The notes under the pieces: generated by a model | Told to the model about the DNA's origin: nothing | What the model saw: the letters and a program-made list of their open reading frames with translations, nothing else | Database searches by the model: none | Position numbers and translations under genes: made by a program | Source: Chionis minor | Lineage: Eukaryota; Chordata; Aves; Charadriiformes; Chionididae | NCBI GenBank assembly: GCA_013398295.1 | Contig: VZSF01009050.1 | Coordinates: 186,001-250,000, forward strand | Length of the DNA: 64,000 nt | Reading direction: 5' to 3' | Shown: positions 35,601 through 47,755 of the stretch, piece by piece | Numbering within the stretch: position 1 is the first letter of the stretch | Layout of the letters: the number at the start of each line of letters is the position of its first letter

Positions 35601-38600
35601 TAGTGACATTTTTTCCTTTAATTTCCAAATTCTTCAGGTGCCGGGGGGTTAATGTATGACATACCTGCATGGAATTTGTTGGCTCCCAGTGTCTTGTGTG
35701 CAGATGGTAAACTCCATTCAGTACGGTTTTCTCAGTGTTTTGATGACACCTGAAGTGTTGTTACTCTGATGCAAACAAATCTTGGCTGGCAATGCACACC
35801 GCAGCTGTGTTGGGCTGTGTTCAGTGTCCACGTCCTGCGGAGCTGGTGGATGTGCTGCACAGCAGTGCTCTAGCCATCGGCAGAAACCACCTCTCAACAC
35901 ATGGGTAACGCTTCCAGTTCCAGTCACTGGAAATGTATCTGTAACTGGGATTAATAGTCCTTATGTGGCCTTCTTGCATCTGGAGACTTTCTTTTTTTCA
36001 AATGTGATGTGTATCTCGTTTGCTCAGCACTCTCATTTATGACAGAATGGGATATGGGCAGGGGCAGAAACACTGAGCTGCCGTGTGGAGGGACGGGCTT
36101 CTGTTTCAAAGCCCGCTGCTGATACACTCAGAAATACTCTTACTTGATGTTCTGCTCTAGATATAGGCTGGGTTTAGTATGCCTGATTTTTCTCTGAGGG
36201 AGCAGGGAATCCTGTCATGTCCCTGCTGACTGATCTTTTAGCATCCTACTTGATTCTGTCTGGTTAGCATCTCCTGCTTTCTTTCAGAATTTTACATCTG
36301 CCCAGTTACTTGGCTCTTGACCCATCAAGAACATGAAAACATGACGCACTGAGTCTGGTGACTTTTGGCAATAGGTTATTTGTAGATGAAACAAATGACA
36401 TAAGATAAAATAAGAAGCTACAGGGCCCGACCTTGACGTATCTGCATTTTCCTAACACACAGAGTAGACACATAGCATTTTTATGAATTTTTAAGATGAA
36501 CAGTGACCTAATAAGCTCTGTTTTATGGCACTTCTGGGATCTGTCTGAGAGACAGCTCCTGATTCCATGGAAGGATGCTGAGCTATAGAAAGCACTTCAA
36601 CCCTGCCCGCAGGTTTTCCTCCCTGTGAAAAAGCTTTCAGTGAGAACATTGGAAATTCTCCTTACGGGAAACCTCACACTTAAAATACTTTTTTGTTCTG
36701 AGAATTGAAACAAAACTTGAGATCTAAGGGGTCTTAAAGGTCTTTCCACCATTAGTGAGCAAAGTGTGTCAGTCCCTTGTAGGCAGGCCAGCCTGAGAGA
36801 GAGGAGGTTTTCTCATGTTCCCTTTGGAAATCAAGTTAAGTTTGTGAACATTAAGCACATTTTGCACTTATTTTCTGTAAGCTTTGCAGTGCTTTGGTTT
36901 TACAGGATGCATGGTTCAGAGCCAAACCTGTGAAGCTGTCTGTGAGAACTGAAGCAATAAACTCACATGACCTATTGCTTGTGCCAGAAGAGCTCAGCTG
37001 AAGCAAACCCATGAGTTTCTCCCTTACAAAGCTCATATAACCACTCCATCTCAAATTGGCAAGTTCTTGGAAGAGGCTGTTCAGCACCCACCCTTCCAAA
37101 TTTCAAATGATTAGTAGAAAATATACATTAGTTGGCTCATTTCAGATAATGAATGAAACTGAGGTGGTATCAGCTGTGAGTTGGAGAACAAAGCTAGTTT
37201 TACCAAACACCTTATTGGATGTAACTGATGGGTTCAGGTCTATTAACTGTTATTCCCATTTATCAAGAAAGGCTAGGAGGAGGCTATAGCAATTAAAATG
37301 ACTGGGGCTGGTTAAGAGGGGTTATACTAAAGTCGTCTCTCCATGTAACTTTTGCTGCCTTGTCCTTCATGAACTGCTAGTGTCTTTGTCCTGGCTGCCA
37401 AGAAAACCTCTAAGCCCACGCCTCCTGTCCCAGGCTGTCATTTGTCCTTTAGGCGGGTAACCTAACCTCTTCTTTCATTTTTTTTTCTTTTTGTTTGAAA
37501 GAGCTGTGAGGCTGGTTCTTAATGGATATCCTGTCAACGGCCTTTGTCAATCCCTTGCAATCATCAGGACCAGCTCAGGAATTACAGGTTGGCTGCTCCA
37601 AGCTAAACATTTGAGACGCTGTGGTTCTCAGGAAGTGAGCAGGGAGGAAAGGAAGGGTATGGACTGTACTGGTTCTGTGGGCCTTGTCTCCCTGTTGACT
37701 ACACAACCATAGCACACTGATGACAGTGTGTTGTTTTGAGCATCTCCAGTGACTTGGTGTCCTGTACCCAATGAAGGAGGAGGTGCAGCCTGACCAGTAG
37801 CAGACTCTGGGCTACTCTCTCCTGGCGTTGCTGTTCATGGGACATGTCTGGAGTGGATCTTCGTCCTCGGCCCTTCTTTGGTCAGGTGGCTGCCCAGGTT
37901 ATGATGATGTGTTTTCTGAGATACGTGCCCCTGCTTACATTAGATAGAATCCACCAAACTGCTTTTTACCTCATCCACAGGAGTCCAGTGATTTTGAACT
38001 ATAGGAAACAGCTAGATACCAGTGAGTGTTTAGAGGCTCCCAGTCCTGTTCCTGTTCCAGAGGCTGACTCTGTTACTCCATCTGGTTTTGAGCTGCATCA
38101 GCCCTAGGGAGGAAAGTAGGGCAATTTGGTTCTGGCTCTAGAATAGTGGGTTGCTGGATTGTTTGGAAATGCATGTGAATTAATGAAAATTAACCCCCTA
38201 CCTTTGTTTCCTTAGCCCACTTTTCTCCTTGTAACAACCTATAGCAGTACACCCTGGGGGTGCCAGAGGAGAACTTACGTTCAAGGTGGAAAAGAAACTA
38301 GCTGTTTCCCACTGCGCCCCATGCTGGCAGCTCTTCCCTTTGCAATGCTTGTCACCCTGCAGTGGCACCAGCAATGCTAGGTCTGTAAGTGTAGTTGATT
38401 TATGTTAACTGTTGAAACGATAATGTTTAATCTGTAAAGTGCTAATCTATTTTTTATGTTGATTATGAATAGGCCAGCTGTGCCTACTTTCCTATTCATA
38501 GAGTTTAGTGAACAAGCCTATTTCACAGGCTGGGTTTGGAGGGTGATTTACATGAGAGCAGACGCTGCTTTAAGGACAGTAAATCATCTGAGTTACACCA

Positions 38601-38635
38601 CCGAACCAGGGACCTGTCAGCCCAACAAGAAGGTC

Positions 38636-38765
38636 TGGGGGCAAGGGAAAAAACATGGGAGGAAGAGGAGGAAGAGACAGATAAATAAACTGTGGAAGGA
38701 GCAGATGGATCAGAGCAGAGACATGAAAAGTAGGGAAAATATGGGCAGGAGGAGAAAATAGAGGT
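38636..38765. repeat. Purine-rich tract
   Basis: This is a second strongly A/G-biased segment on the + strand, with runs such as GGAGGAAGAGGAGGAAGAGA near 38658-38677 and GGAGGAGAAAATAGAGG at its end. It is irregular and overlaps no coding exon. Confidence 0.65.
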
Positions 38766-39755
38766 TGATATTCAGAGGAGAAGAAGCAGGAAATAATGTG
38801 GCTGGCTTAGCATAGGACTTTCCTCTCTGGAGAAGACAGAGTTCTGGGCTCCAAGACTTGTATGACTGGTCATTAGGGGATGCATGGAACCCCTTCTCCA
38901 GCATGGTGCCAGGGATGCTTTTGGCAGAGTTAGTTGTGGATTTAATTTGCTGTGCAGTTGTCTCTCTCAAATGACTTTTCTGGATCTCTGGACATTTTTT
39001 CTGAGAGTAGGCTGCAAAGAATACAAAATCCAGGGTCCTGTCCAGATCTCTTAGTTATTCTACCTCTACTTCTCTTCAGTCCCTGTACCTTATTCTCTGT
39101 GGTATGGACTGCTGTCCAGCTGTGCCTCTTGCATGGTCTGGCCTGCCAGGTGTGCTGGTGTTTTGGTACCCCATCAAGGCACATGACTGGCTTATGAGCT
39201 TTACATCTTCAGCAGGGTTTTACCACCTTTTTAGCATGCATCTTATAGTGCAGTGACCTCATTATATCCCTTTCTTGATAGAAATTAAAGAATCACATCT
39301 GCCAGGCTACATGTACTTCCCTGTCCTATTACTCTGAGGCAATGCTGTGCTTCAATTAAACTCTATCACGCCTGCATCAATGTAATTAGGACCAAAGCCT
39401 AAGGAAGGGACTTAGGTCGGCAGAATCTGGCTGTGACCAGCCTTTGCCGTCTGTGTGTTTTCCTTGTACTGTGCCTCTGTCTACCCTGGTAATAGGCTTC
39501 TGGACTGTGCAGTGCTGCTTCTGTCGTTCCTGCTCTTTGTCCCAGGCTCAGAAACACTTTTCCCTCATCCCTTTCTGAGGAGACATGTAAAAGCATTCCA
39601 TGTAGTACTCACAGGAGTATGGCGCGCTCTCTCTGTTCTAGGGGCTGGAGCAGAAGGGTCTGTCAGCATAGTGTACACTCACATATATGCTGTGCTGTCC
39701 TGCCAGATACGTACCCCACAACACGGCCCTCTGCTCTCCCTGCCCACTCTGCCTG

Positions 39756-39784
39756 CGCACGCACACACACACAAACACCCACCC
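39756..39784. repeat. Short CA-rich simple sequence
   Basis: A perfect (CA)6 run at 39762-39773 sits in a longer imperfect CA/CG-rich stretch. The array is short and may or may not be polymorphic. Confidence 0.75.
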
Positions 39785-40476
39785 TGACCCTGTTCTTCAC
39801 TTGCCAGGGGATGGAGGAGTTTGCATACCATTCCCCACACAAGCTGTGCACATAAATGCACTGCCTTATGCCTCCTGCTTAACTCTGCATGCAAGCCCTG
39901 GCACAGCTTTGGTTGCTGATCAGATACTTGTAGCCCACCTCTTCCAAATATACACCTGCAGACATCGCCTAACCGCTCTCTGTATAGTCACATAAACCTG
40001 CTCATAGACATTTCTCCCCCACCACTCCTTCTGTCATACACTTCTTAAAGCCCCCAGGCTTTTGAAGCTGAATCAGAGGCATTTGAGATGAGGCACAGGT
40101 GATGTGCGTTCCCGAAGGTCCCTATATATCCTCAGGCTCTGGCAGCTGGTTATTTCTCATAGGACTGCTGCTGTTGTGCAGGCTTACAGCTGACAGGGCC
40201 CTTGGGGCATCTCTGCAGTCCTGGGCAGAGCCTCCCTCTGCCTGGCTGTGACTTAACATAGAGCCTGTTTGTTGGGAGTCTGTTGACCCTTTTTTACTCA
40301 GGTTTCAGCCAGTGCATGGCAGGGATGTGTTTATGCCTGGTGTCAAAATGGTCTGGGAAATTCATTTGCTTCTGGGTACTTTCTTAAATCTTACCTTCTT
40401 GCTTACTGTGCCAACTGGCCTCCTCTCTGTGGCACTTCTCTGTGGTATTTTGGGAGAGGTTTCGTCTTGATAGAAT

Positions 40477-40656
40477 AAAGTATTTTTTTACATTGAGAAC
40501 TATCAATCACAGGAACAACCTCCCCAGGAACGTGGTAGAGTCCCCATCACTGGAGATTTTTAGGATGCGATAATCTTGCCTACGTTCCCTTTCCCGTGAA
40601 AAGTTAGACCAGATGGTCTTTTGAGGTCCCTTCCAGCATGGGCTTTTCTATGATTT
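40477..40656 (+). mobile_element. CR1 LINE 3' end fragment
   Basis: The + strand encodes a clear remnant of the CR1 ORF2 C-terminus, with FFTLRTINHRNNLPRNVVES followed by PSLEIF (about 40484-40563). This matches the usual FFT..V..WNRLP.EVVESPSLEIF ending. It is followed by the typical 3' UTR phrase TTTTGAGGTCCCTTCCAGCA and a TTTTCTATGATTT tail, the degraded form of the 8-bp CR1 tail repeat. Part of the 3' UTR is missing or diverged. CR1 is the dominant LINE of birds and non-avian reptiles, so this supports a bird source. The copy is 5'-truncated, as most CR1 copies are. Confidence 0.85.
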
Positions 40657-43600
40657 GACCATTCTTTCCAAATGTGATGTCTTCGCAGCAGGCTGCTGGA
40701 GTCTGTACGGGTGATATGTTATTTGGGAATATGTCTGCAGGAATTAGATCATGGGGTTTTGGTTATGTTAAGGACCCCTACGTGTCTTATTACGTGTGTG
40801 GCTCAAGAGAAATGGGAACTTTGGGGGGGACAGGGGGAAGGACAGTGGGATTGTTGTCACCTGCCACTTGTGAGCATTAGTACTCTGTCTAGTACTAGAT
40901 TCAGACCTGGCCTCAAAATGAGATCTGAAGGGAGGTCAGTGTTGATCAGAAGGCCAAGGCTGCAGCCATGCTTGACAGAAAGTTGGTGACATTGTCTGTT
41001 TGATGAGAAAGGAGACAGGAGGGATGGTTTGAGTGAGAAGATTAGGAACTGTGCTTTAGCTTTGTTGAATGTGAACACAGAGATGACTCTCTGAAAGAAG
41101 ATGTTTGAGAAACAGGCTGAAATTGTAGTCTGGCTAGAAGCAGGCTGATCTAGAGTGCACAGCTAGAACTAGAGGGGATTTTATGTCAGCTATTATCCAG
41201 ATGCAATGGTGGGGGTAGGGGCTGTGAGCAGAGCTCTGCAGAGCATCTCCAGAAAGCTGGGGAAGGGATAAGGAAGCTGCTCAGCCATGCTAACAGAGCT
41301 GTTAGAAGAGCAGAAGGCTGAGGAAACTGCTCCCTTCCTTAGGAACTACAGCGATATTCCTGCTATGGTAGCACTTTCAGCTCTATTGCTTGGGAGCTGA
41401 AGAGCTGTGGAGAACACAATAAGCTTCAAAGATCTCAGTAGAAAGGGGCCACTACTGCTCCTCCTGAACCATGGAATAAGAGTCGCTTTGGGCAGATGGG
41501 ATGCAGAAGGAAGTTTATTGGCAGCAGAGAGTTGTCTTCTACCCTGCTCTCACTGCACACTGGTATAACAAGTGAGAACCTCCTTTGTTAGCAGGGGGAG
41601 AAAGAGAGAGTGCTTTAAATTAAAACACAAAAAAATGACTGGGAGTGGAGAAGTTGTGTGCTCTTGAAGGACTGTGATTCCAATCTGTCTGAACGATTGA
41701 CAAGTGTGGCTCCATCCTCACAAACAGGAGATGCAGGTGAAGTAATATTTCTCCAAAAAGACAGAGAGAAGAGAGTGGATTTAATGAGCATTGTTCAAGT
41801 GGGAGACAGCTGAAGATGAAAGAGCAAATTAAGATAAGGGGAAGCATTTCTATGTGCAAGGGGAGGGTGGGGAACATGGGGCAGGTTGGAGCATGTGCTT
41901 CCACAGCCTGCGCTATTGGAGAGAATAAGTAGCTCACAAGTCACTACTTTCTTTTTCAGCATGATGGAATGGAAAGAAGTGAACAGAAGTATACTTGTAT
42001 GTACGTGCTTCAGCTTTACTCTGCTTTGGTCTGTGCGTTTTGCATATACTATAAGATGCTTATATCATGCCAGATAGAGTGTGCAGTGACACTGTTTCGT
42101 GTGCACTTTGAGAGATTATCTTTTCCACCTTCTCTCTCCACACAAGCATAGTTGCTGGTGACTCTGGCTGTACTCTCTGGATCAGGAAACACTGTCTGCT
42201 GCTGGAGGCCAGTCACGGACAGACTGAGTTGTGGAAGTGGTTTAGAGCAACAGGAAGGTGACTAGCTGCACAAGATGTTTATTGTGAGGTGAAAAGAAGT
42301 GGGATGCTGAACAAGCCAGGTCATTGTGCTGATCAGCTGCATCTGGAAACAGGAAATCAGCATTTTCCCAATGGCCACATCAGGGTTAGAGGGACTGGTA
42401 CTTTGTTATTGCTCAGGGAGATCCTGAGGAAATAATTTATTTTAGTGGTGCAAGGTTCTTCCACCTTCCAGCTTCTCTATAGGGAAGTGAGCTGGACTTG
42501 CAGCTTAAAATTTTGATGCAGCTTCCAACAGCAAAATCTTTCCTTTAGTAATGGACATTTTGTAAAGAAAGAGATTCTTGGAATTTAATTCTGAGTATGG
42601 GATTACAGGCATGGGGGAAAGCTATCTGCATTGTCTGAAATGGAGTACTTTGACCAGGAGTAAATGTTCACACTGGTCGATGGGTTAGAGCTTTGTTCTG
42701 AGACATCCCAGCTTTGGTGTTTCCTCTCTTTTGTTTGCCGTTTCTGCTAGTGCTACTGAAAATGTTGTGCTAGCCCTGCAGGTAATGTCTGGACTCTGCT
42801 TTCCTACTATCCAGCTTGATACCTGCCTTATGTCAGAAGTCTAATGTGCAGCCTCTCTGCTTTCAGAGTGCTTTGTGAAACCAGCACCTGAGCAAAGAAC
42901 AGCTGAACGAAGCTAAGCATGGAGGAGGCTGTAGTGATGCTTGTGGAAAACCTGTAGAACTCCAGCTGTTGAAAGCATTGACTCTCAGGGTGCTGAGCTA
43001 GTCTGTTAATCTTAGCATCCTGTGTTTCTCGAAGGTAGTAGGACACCCAGTAGCTTAACTGATGAATAACATTTATCTCCTTGTGCCAGTCAGGAGGATG
43101 TTCCTGACCCAGTTAGGTTCCAGTCTGGCCATGACAATTCTTGGACTGAGTATTGTTTGTTTGTGGGAGTCACGGGTAAGTGGCTCACCTTTCAGACAGA
43201 TGGGAGATGAGGTCCATCTCACAGGTAGGGTCTCAGAAGACATACATCAGCTCTGTCTGCTCCTTGCTGTTACTGCCTGTTGTAGCTGTCACCATCAAGA
43301 TTGGTTTCGATCCAGGATGAGTGATATTCTCAGACAGTTTTGCCTTGTCTTAAGGATTTGACTTTACTCAGGAAAATAAATGAAGCTACCGTGTGTGTGT
43401 CTGAGAACAGACTATTAAGCAGGAGTCATCAGGGATGGAATAAAAGGCACTTTTCCTCAAAGTATGGTTCTGTAACAATTAAAGGCACTACAGCAACTAG
43501 ACCGATGCTGTTCCTGTACAGCTCAGTGGATGGATGAGATGAAAGCACGGGTGACTTCATGTAGGCTTTCCCACTGCTTTTCTAGACAGAAGAGACTACA

Positions 43601-46600
43601 GCAAGAGGATGGTAGGTGACCAGAATAGGGAATAGCCAGGACTCTAGGGATCAGGCAGTGAATGAGTGAGCCAACTTTCATCTCCAGATGATGGGATCAA
43701 GGACTCTTCCTTTAGCAGAGTTCATTTTCTGTAACATTCATGGCTATGCAACTGGGAAATGCTGTTGGTAGGATCCCAGAGAACATTCTCAGTGGTGTAG
43801 TTGGCTGCAGAGTACCGAAGTGGTACCAGAGAGAAATAATAGGAAAATATGAGCTTTGCACCCCAGCTGGCTCACGGCCCTTTCCCAGAAGAAAAGCCGA
43901 TGGTTGATGGACAGCCCTGGTTTTGTGCTATTGTGGTGCAACGTTAGCAGTGATTAACCAAGTTAACAGAGGTCAGCATGCCAGGAGCAAATGTATTCCA
44001 TTGGCAGATGAGGTTACATGTCTGTGGCTGTGTGTGTAATAACTGCTGTGTATGTATTGTACAGACAGTTTTTTAAAAATATATTAAAGTTACAAATTTG
44101 GTCCCAAGAAATTAGATAAGGGCAAATTTATAGCTGACTGTACGGTCGCATGAGTACTGTGACATGGTGTGCCTCGGCATCATATGGAATATCGGGGAGA
44201 ACCAATGTTAGAGCTCAGCTCTTCCAAATTCTAGGCAGGCACCTTAATGCACATATCACCTTGAAATGGACCACATTGCTTTGCCATCCTGTGCACAGAA
44301 AGATGCAGGGATTTTGTGTAATAAGCCATATGTAGTTGTTTGAGTGCATCAGAATATACACGTCTCTTTTACCTGTATTCAGTTGGATGCTGTGTATACC
44401 TCTACATACATGCACATTTACATGTGTATGTAATATAAACACCAGGGAACCCATTGAGAAGAAAAGCACTATTCTGTATATATCTACAATATTATTAAAA
44501 ACACTGAGTTAATAAATACATGTTCTTGACAGATGCATTTAGGAACCATCAATTAGGCTTGGCATTCATTAGGTGGGGAGAAGTCCAATCAGATTTCACT
44601 GACTCAACAAAGCCGCCTATAAATTGTGGGCTGTTTGTTCTGACGTTTGATGAATTATTCTTCATAATCCACTGTCTGCTGTGATAAATCTAATCTCTCA
44701 GTTTTTGCTGTCTTAATAATTCTCACAGCAACACTGTGACATTTTGTTTTCATAGAGGGAATAGAAAGGCTGGGACAATGGAAAAAAACCCTCATTTGCT
44801 GTGTGGGAAACAGATCACTCTACTCCAAGGCGACATTTTCTCACACCTAGAACTCTGGTCTTGCAGACTTGCAGGGATCAGGGAGTCCTTGGTGCCATGG
44901 ACAGTTACGTGTATGTTCTTGAAAAGATGACCAGTCTAGGATGAGGTTCACATCTCTTAAACCTAGTCCAGCAAAGGCAATCAGACTTTTGAGAGCAATA
45001 GGGTCCTAGGGTCAATAAAGTGAATTCCAAAAGTTCTGGGAGACACGAGCCTTAGAAATGCGGTATCAGACATAGAGCTGAGTAACTTTTCAACTATTCT
45101 GCCACATGAAACAGAGGGGACATTGTACAAGGCAGCATTAAGATGGCAGCTGCAGCCCCCCAAACTTTCCTGGGAAACCTGCTGTCTTCCCAGAGTAGTA
45201 TTGTCTTGGTCTGTTGTCCAGCAAGCTCATGGATCGCTTTATCACAGTGCCGCCCAGCAGTCTCGGCTGCGAGGCTGCAGACAGCATGATCCCTGTGTAA
45301 ACCTCAGAAAGCTCCTGCACACTGAGCTCACCTTAGCAAATTGTCATCATGGAGCCATGATTAAGAAGGGACTGTTCAGTGCTGTCTCTATCAGGAAAGA
45401 AAAAAACCCAGATGAATCGAATCACCTTGTCAAGGGAATTCCAACTTGGAGAATCACAGCACAAGGAGATGTGCAAAATTTACCTACCCTAATCATTTTC
45501 TTGCTGTCAGCTTCCACCATGGACCCGTCTCCCAACTATATGATTCCCTTTGTCTTGAATGGATTTATACCAGCTTCCTCGTGTGCATCTTCCTGTGGTG
45601 CTGCGTGGCATCAAAATGCTAGGAGACTGTGAGCTGCTCCTGGCCATCACAACAAAATACTGTAGTTAACCGAGCTCTGTTGTATCATGGCCTGTGATGA
45701 GTATCCTGGATGCAAGAAGTTCAAGTTAATCCTGTGTTGCCTAGTCAGCCCCTTCTGAAATAGCAGGACATCTCATAGATTGTTATCTCCAAATACAAAA
45801 TGCAAGACTTGGGAGCAATTACAGTATGCTGTGATCAGAAGAGGAGATCTGCTGTGAAATTTTGGTGGAGGTTTTGAATGTCTCGGTGTGCTTTGCTTTT
45901 TTGTGATAAGAGAGTAGCATCATCCCTGTTGAGCCCCTTTTTGTGCATGATTTTGAGCAGCTGTGATTGGTGAAGCTGTGGAGCACAGTGAAGTGTCTGG
46001 AGATGGCCTCTGTTGGAGATGATCTCGGCTTCTGCTGCGTGTTCCCTAGATGTGCCAGACTCTGGCAGAGTCCCCTGACATGGGCATATTTACTCTCAGC
46101 TCTGGCATATTTACCATATTTTTGGTAACATAAGCAACTTTACTGTCTGAAAGTTACATGACAGACATTTCAGGAAGATGCAGTGTTACCAGAGCTCAGG
46201 GTTTACCCTGGAGACTGGGCTGCTTCCAGCTGTGGTTCCCCTACACCCTTTGCGCTCTCAGAAACTTGCAGGATCTATCAGTAACTTTCTGGGCTGTCAA
46301 ACAGCAACTGAGGCCCAGGCTAGCAACAGGTGAAACAATTCCTCCATTGTCCATCCTGCTGTCATCAAGACTGATCAGTCTGGTGGGAGAAGCTTCTGAA
46401 GAACGTAAGGATGACTGTACAGATCAGACCAAAACCTGAAGCCCGCCACTCTGCCTCCAACTGTAGCCAGTGTTGGCTAAGAGACAAAGACTACAAAAGC
46501 ATGACAGAGCATGGCAGACATACAGCTAAGCTTTACCTGGTATGATATTCCCCCTTCCAGTAATCTGAAGGTTAGAGATATCCTGGGCCAGAGATTGTAT

Positions 46601-46639
46601 TTCGGTGCTTAATAACTTGTGATGGATTTTCTTCATTGA

Positions 46640-46925
46640 CTTACCTACCCACCTGGACTTCTGGTATTTGTAACAGCCTGTGGCAATGAGTTCCATGGTT
46701 TAATTGGTGTGGGGAAAAAAATACTTCTTTTTGCTTGTTTTAATCCTGCCATCTGGTAATCTTGTGTGCTGGTTGACAATTTGCTGCTCCTGAGTTCTTC
46801 TGTGGAGTGAACGAGCATTTCCAATCCCGTTTTCCATGACAGAAGTGATTTTATAGACCTCTGTGACATTCCCTCCCCATTGTCTCTCTTTCCAGGCTGA
46901 AGAGTCCTTTGGAGTGCTGGGAAAT
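46640..46925 (-). mobile_element. CR1/L3-type LINE 3' end fragment
   Basis: On the minus strand, a frame spanning the left half encodes SIFFPTPIKPWNSLPQAV, equivalent to the KYFFTxRxVNLWNSLPxDV ending of older amniote CR1/L3 ORF2 proteins. Near 46890-46920 a frame-shifted GLFSLE segment matches the LGLFSLEKR block upstream of it. Frameshifts and a stop show that the copy is long dead. It is opposite in orientation to the fragment at 40477-40656 and belongs to an older type. Confidence 0.75.
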
Positions 46926-47635
46926 ATTTGAAGGCAGTTTTGAAATGCTTTGGTGAAGGACTCTCTTCCCCTGGGAAATGCTGAGCATTTGAAAGTCTCC
47001 TCACTGACACCACCTGTACTGGACTGGTTCAGCTCTGGCAGAGTTGAGGAAAGGTTCTTTGTAAGTGGTTGTGGAAAACCAGAATTTTCAAAACTGTCCT
47101 GGACTCTGCTGGAAACCTCCTGGATAGGACTTGTATTGCAAAATATTCTTACTTAGACCCCATAGTGGCCTTGTTCTGGCTGCACCACATGCAGGGGTCT
47201 GGAGCACCATGCTGGAAGGGGTTCAGCCTGCCAGTGAAACGGGGCTGGGCTGTTGAGATACCTTCGGTTAGTGATCCTGCATCCCACTGCTCCCTAAATT
47301 TGTCCTGAGCAGACACCTGACACCTGGCCACTGTTCATCTGCTGTGATTGCTACAGAGATGTGGTGGCAGAGCAGAGCCACCACATCCCTCTCAGGGTGA
47401 TGTTTTGTAGTGCTGCGCCAGGAAGGGGCTCCATGACTTAGGCTGCTGCTCCAGGATACCTTGTTAGAAGCCCTTCTGGAGAGGGAAGGGAACATGCCTC
47501 TCTGTGGAGCAGGCAGGTTGAAACCAGGTGGTAATATTTGATCATTTGCTGCAGCATATGGATATAAAAAGGTTGGGATTAAGAGGCAGTATATTTCAAA
47601 AGAAATTAGCTAGCAAGACATGCACATTTAACGTT

Positions 47636-47755
47636 TATGGTTTGGAGATTAAGACATCAGGCTGGAACTTGGGCTATCTGGGTTAAATCCCAGGCCTGTC
47701 AAAGACTTCTCAGAACATGCTGGGCAGGTCGTGTAAGGTAATACTTTCAGAAAGG
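47636..47755 (+). repeat. MIR-type SINE remnant
   Basis: The segment begins TTATGGTTTGGAGATTAAGACA and contains GGGTTAAATCCCA (47680-47692), which corresponds to the tRNA-derived box B of MIR (GGTTCAAATCCC). It continues with CTGTCAAAGACTTC and GGGCAGGTCGTGTAA, equivalent to the MIR core 'gggcaagtcac' region. It reads in + orientation. The match is from memory of the consensus and is moderately diverged. Confidence 0.65.

Noticed and set aside
36720..36760. Possible CR1 3' end (GGGGTCTTAAAGGTCTTTCC)
   Set aside because: Only one short phrase matches; there is no upstream ORF2 end and no tail repeat.
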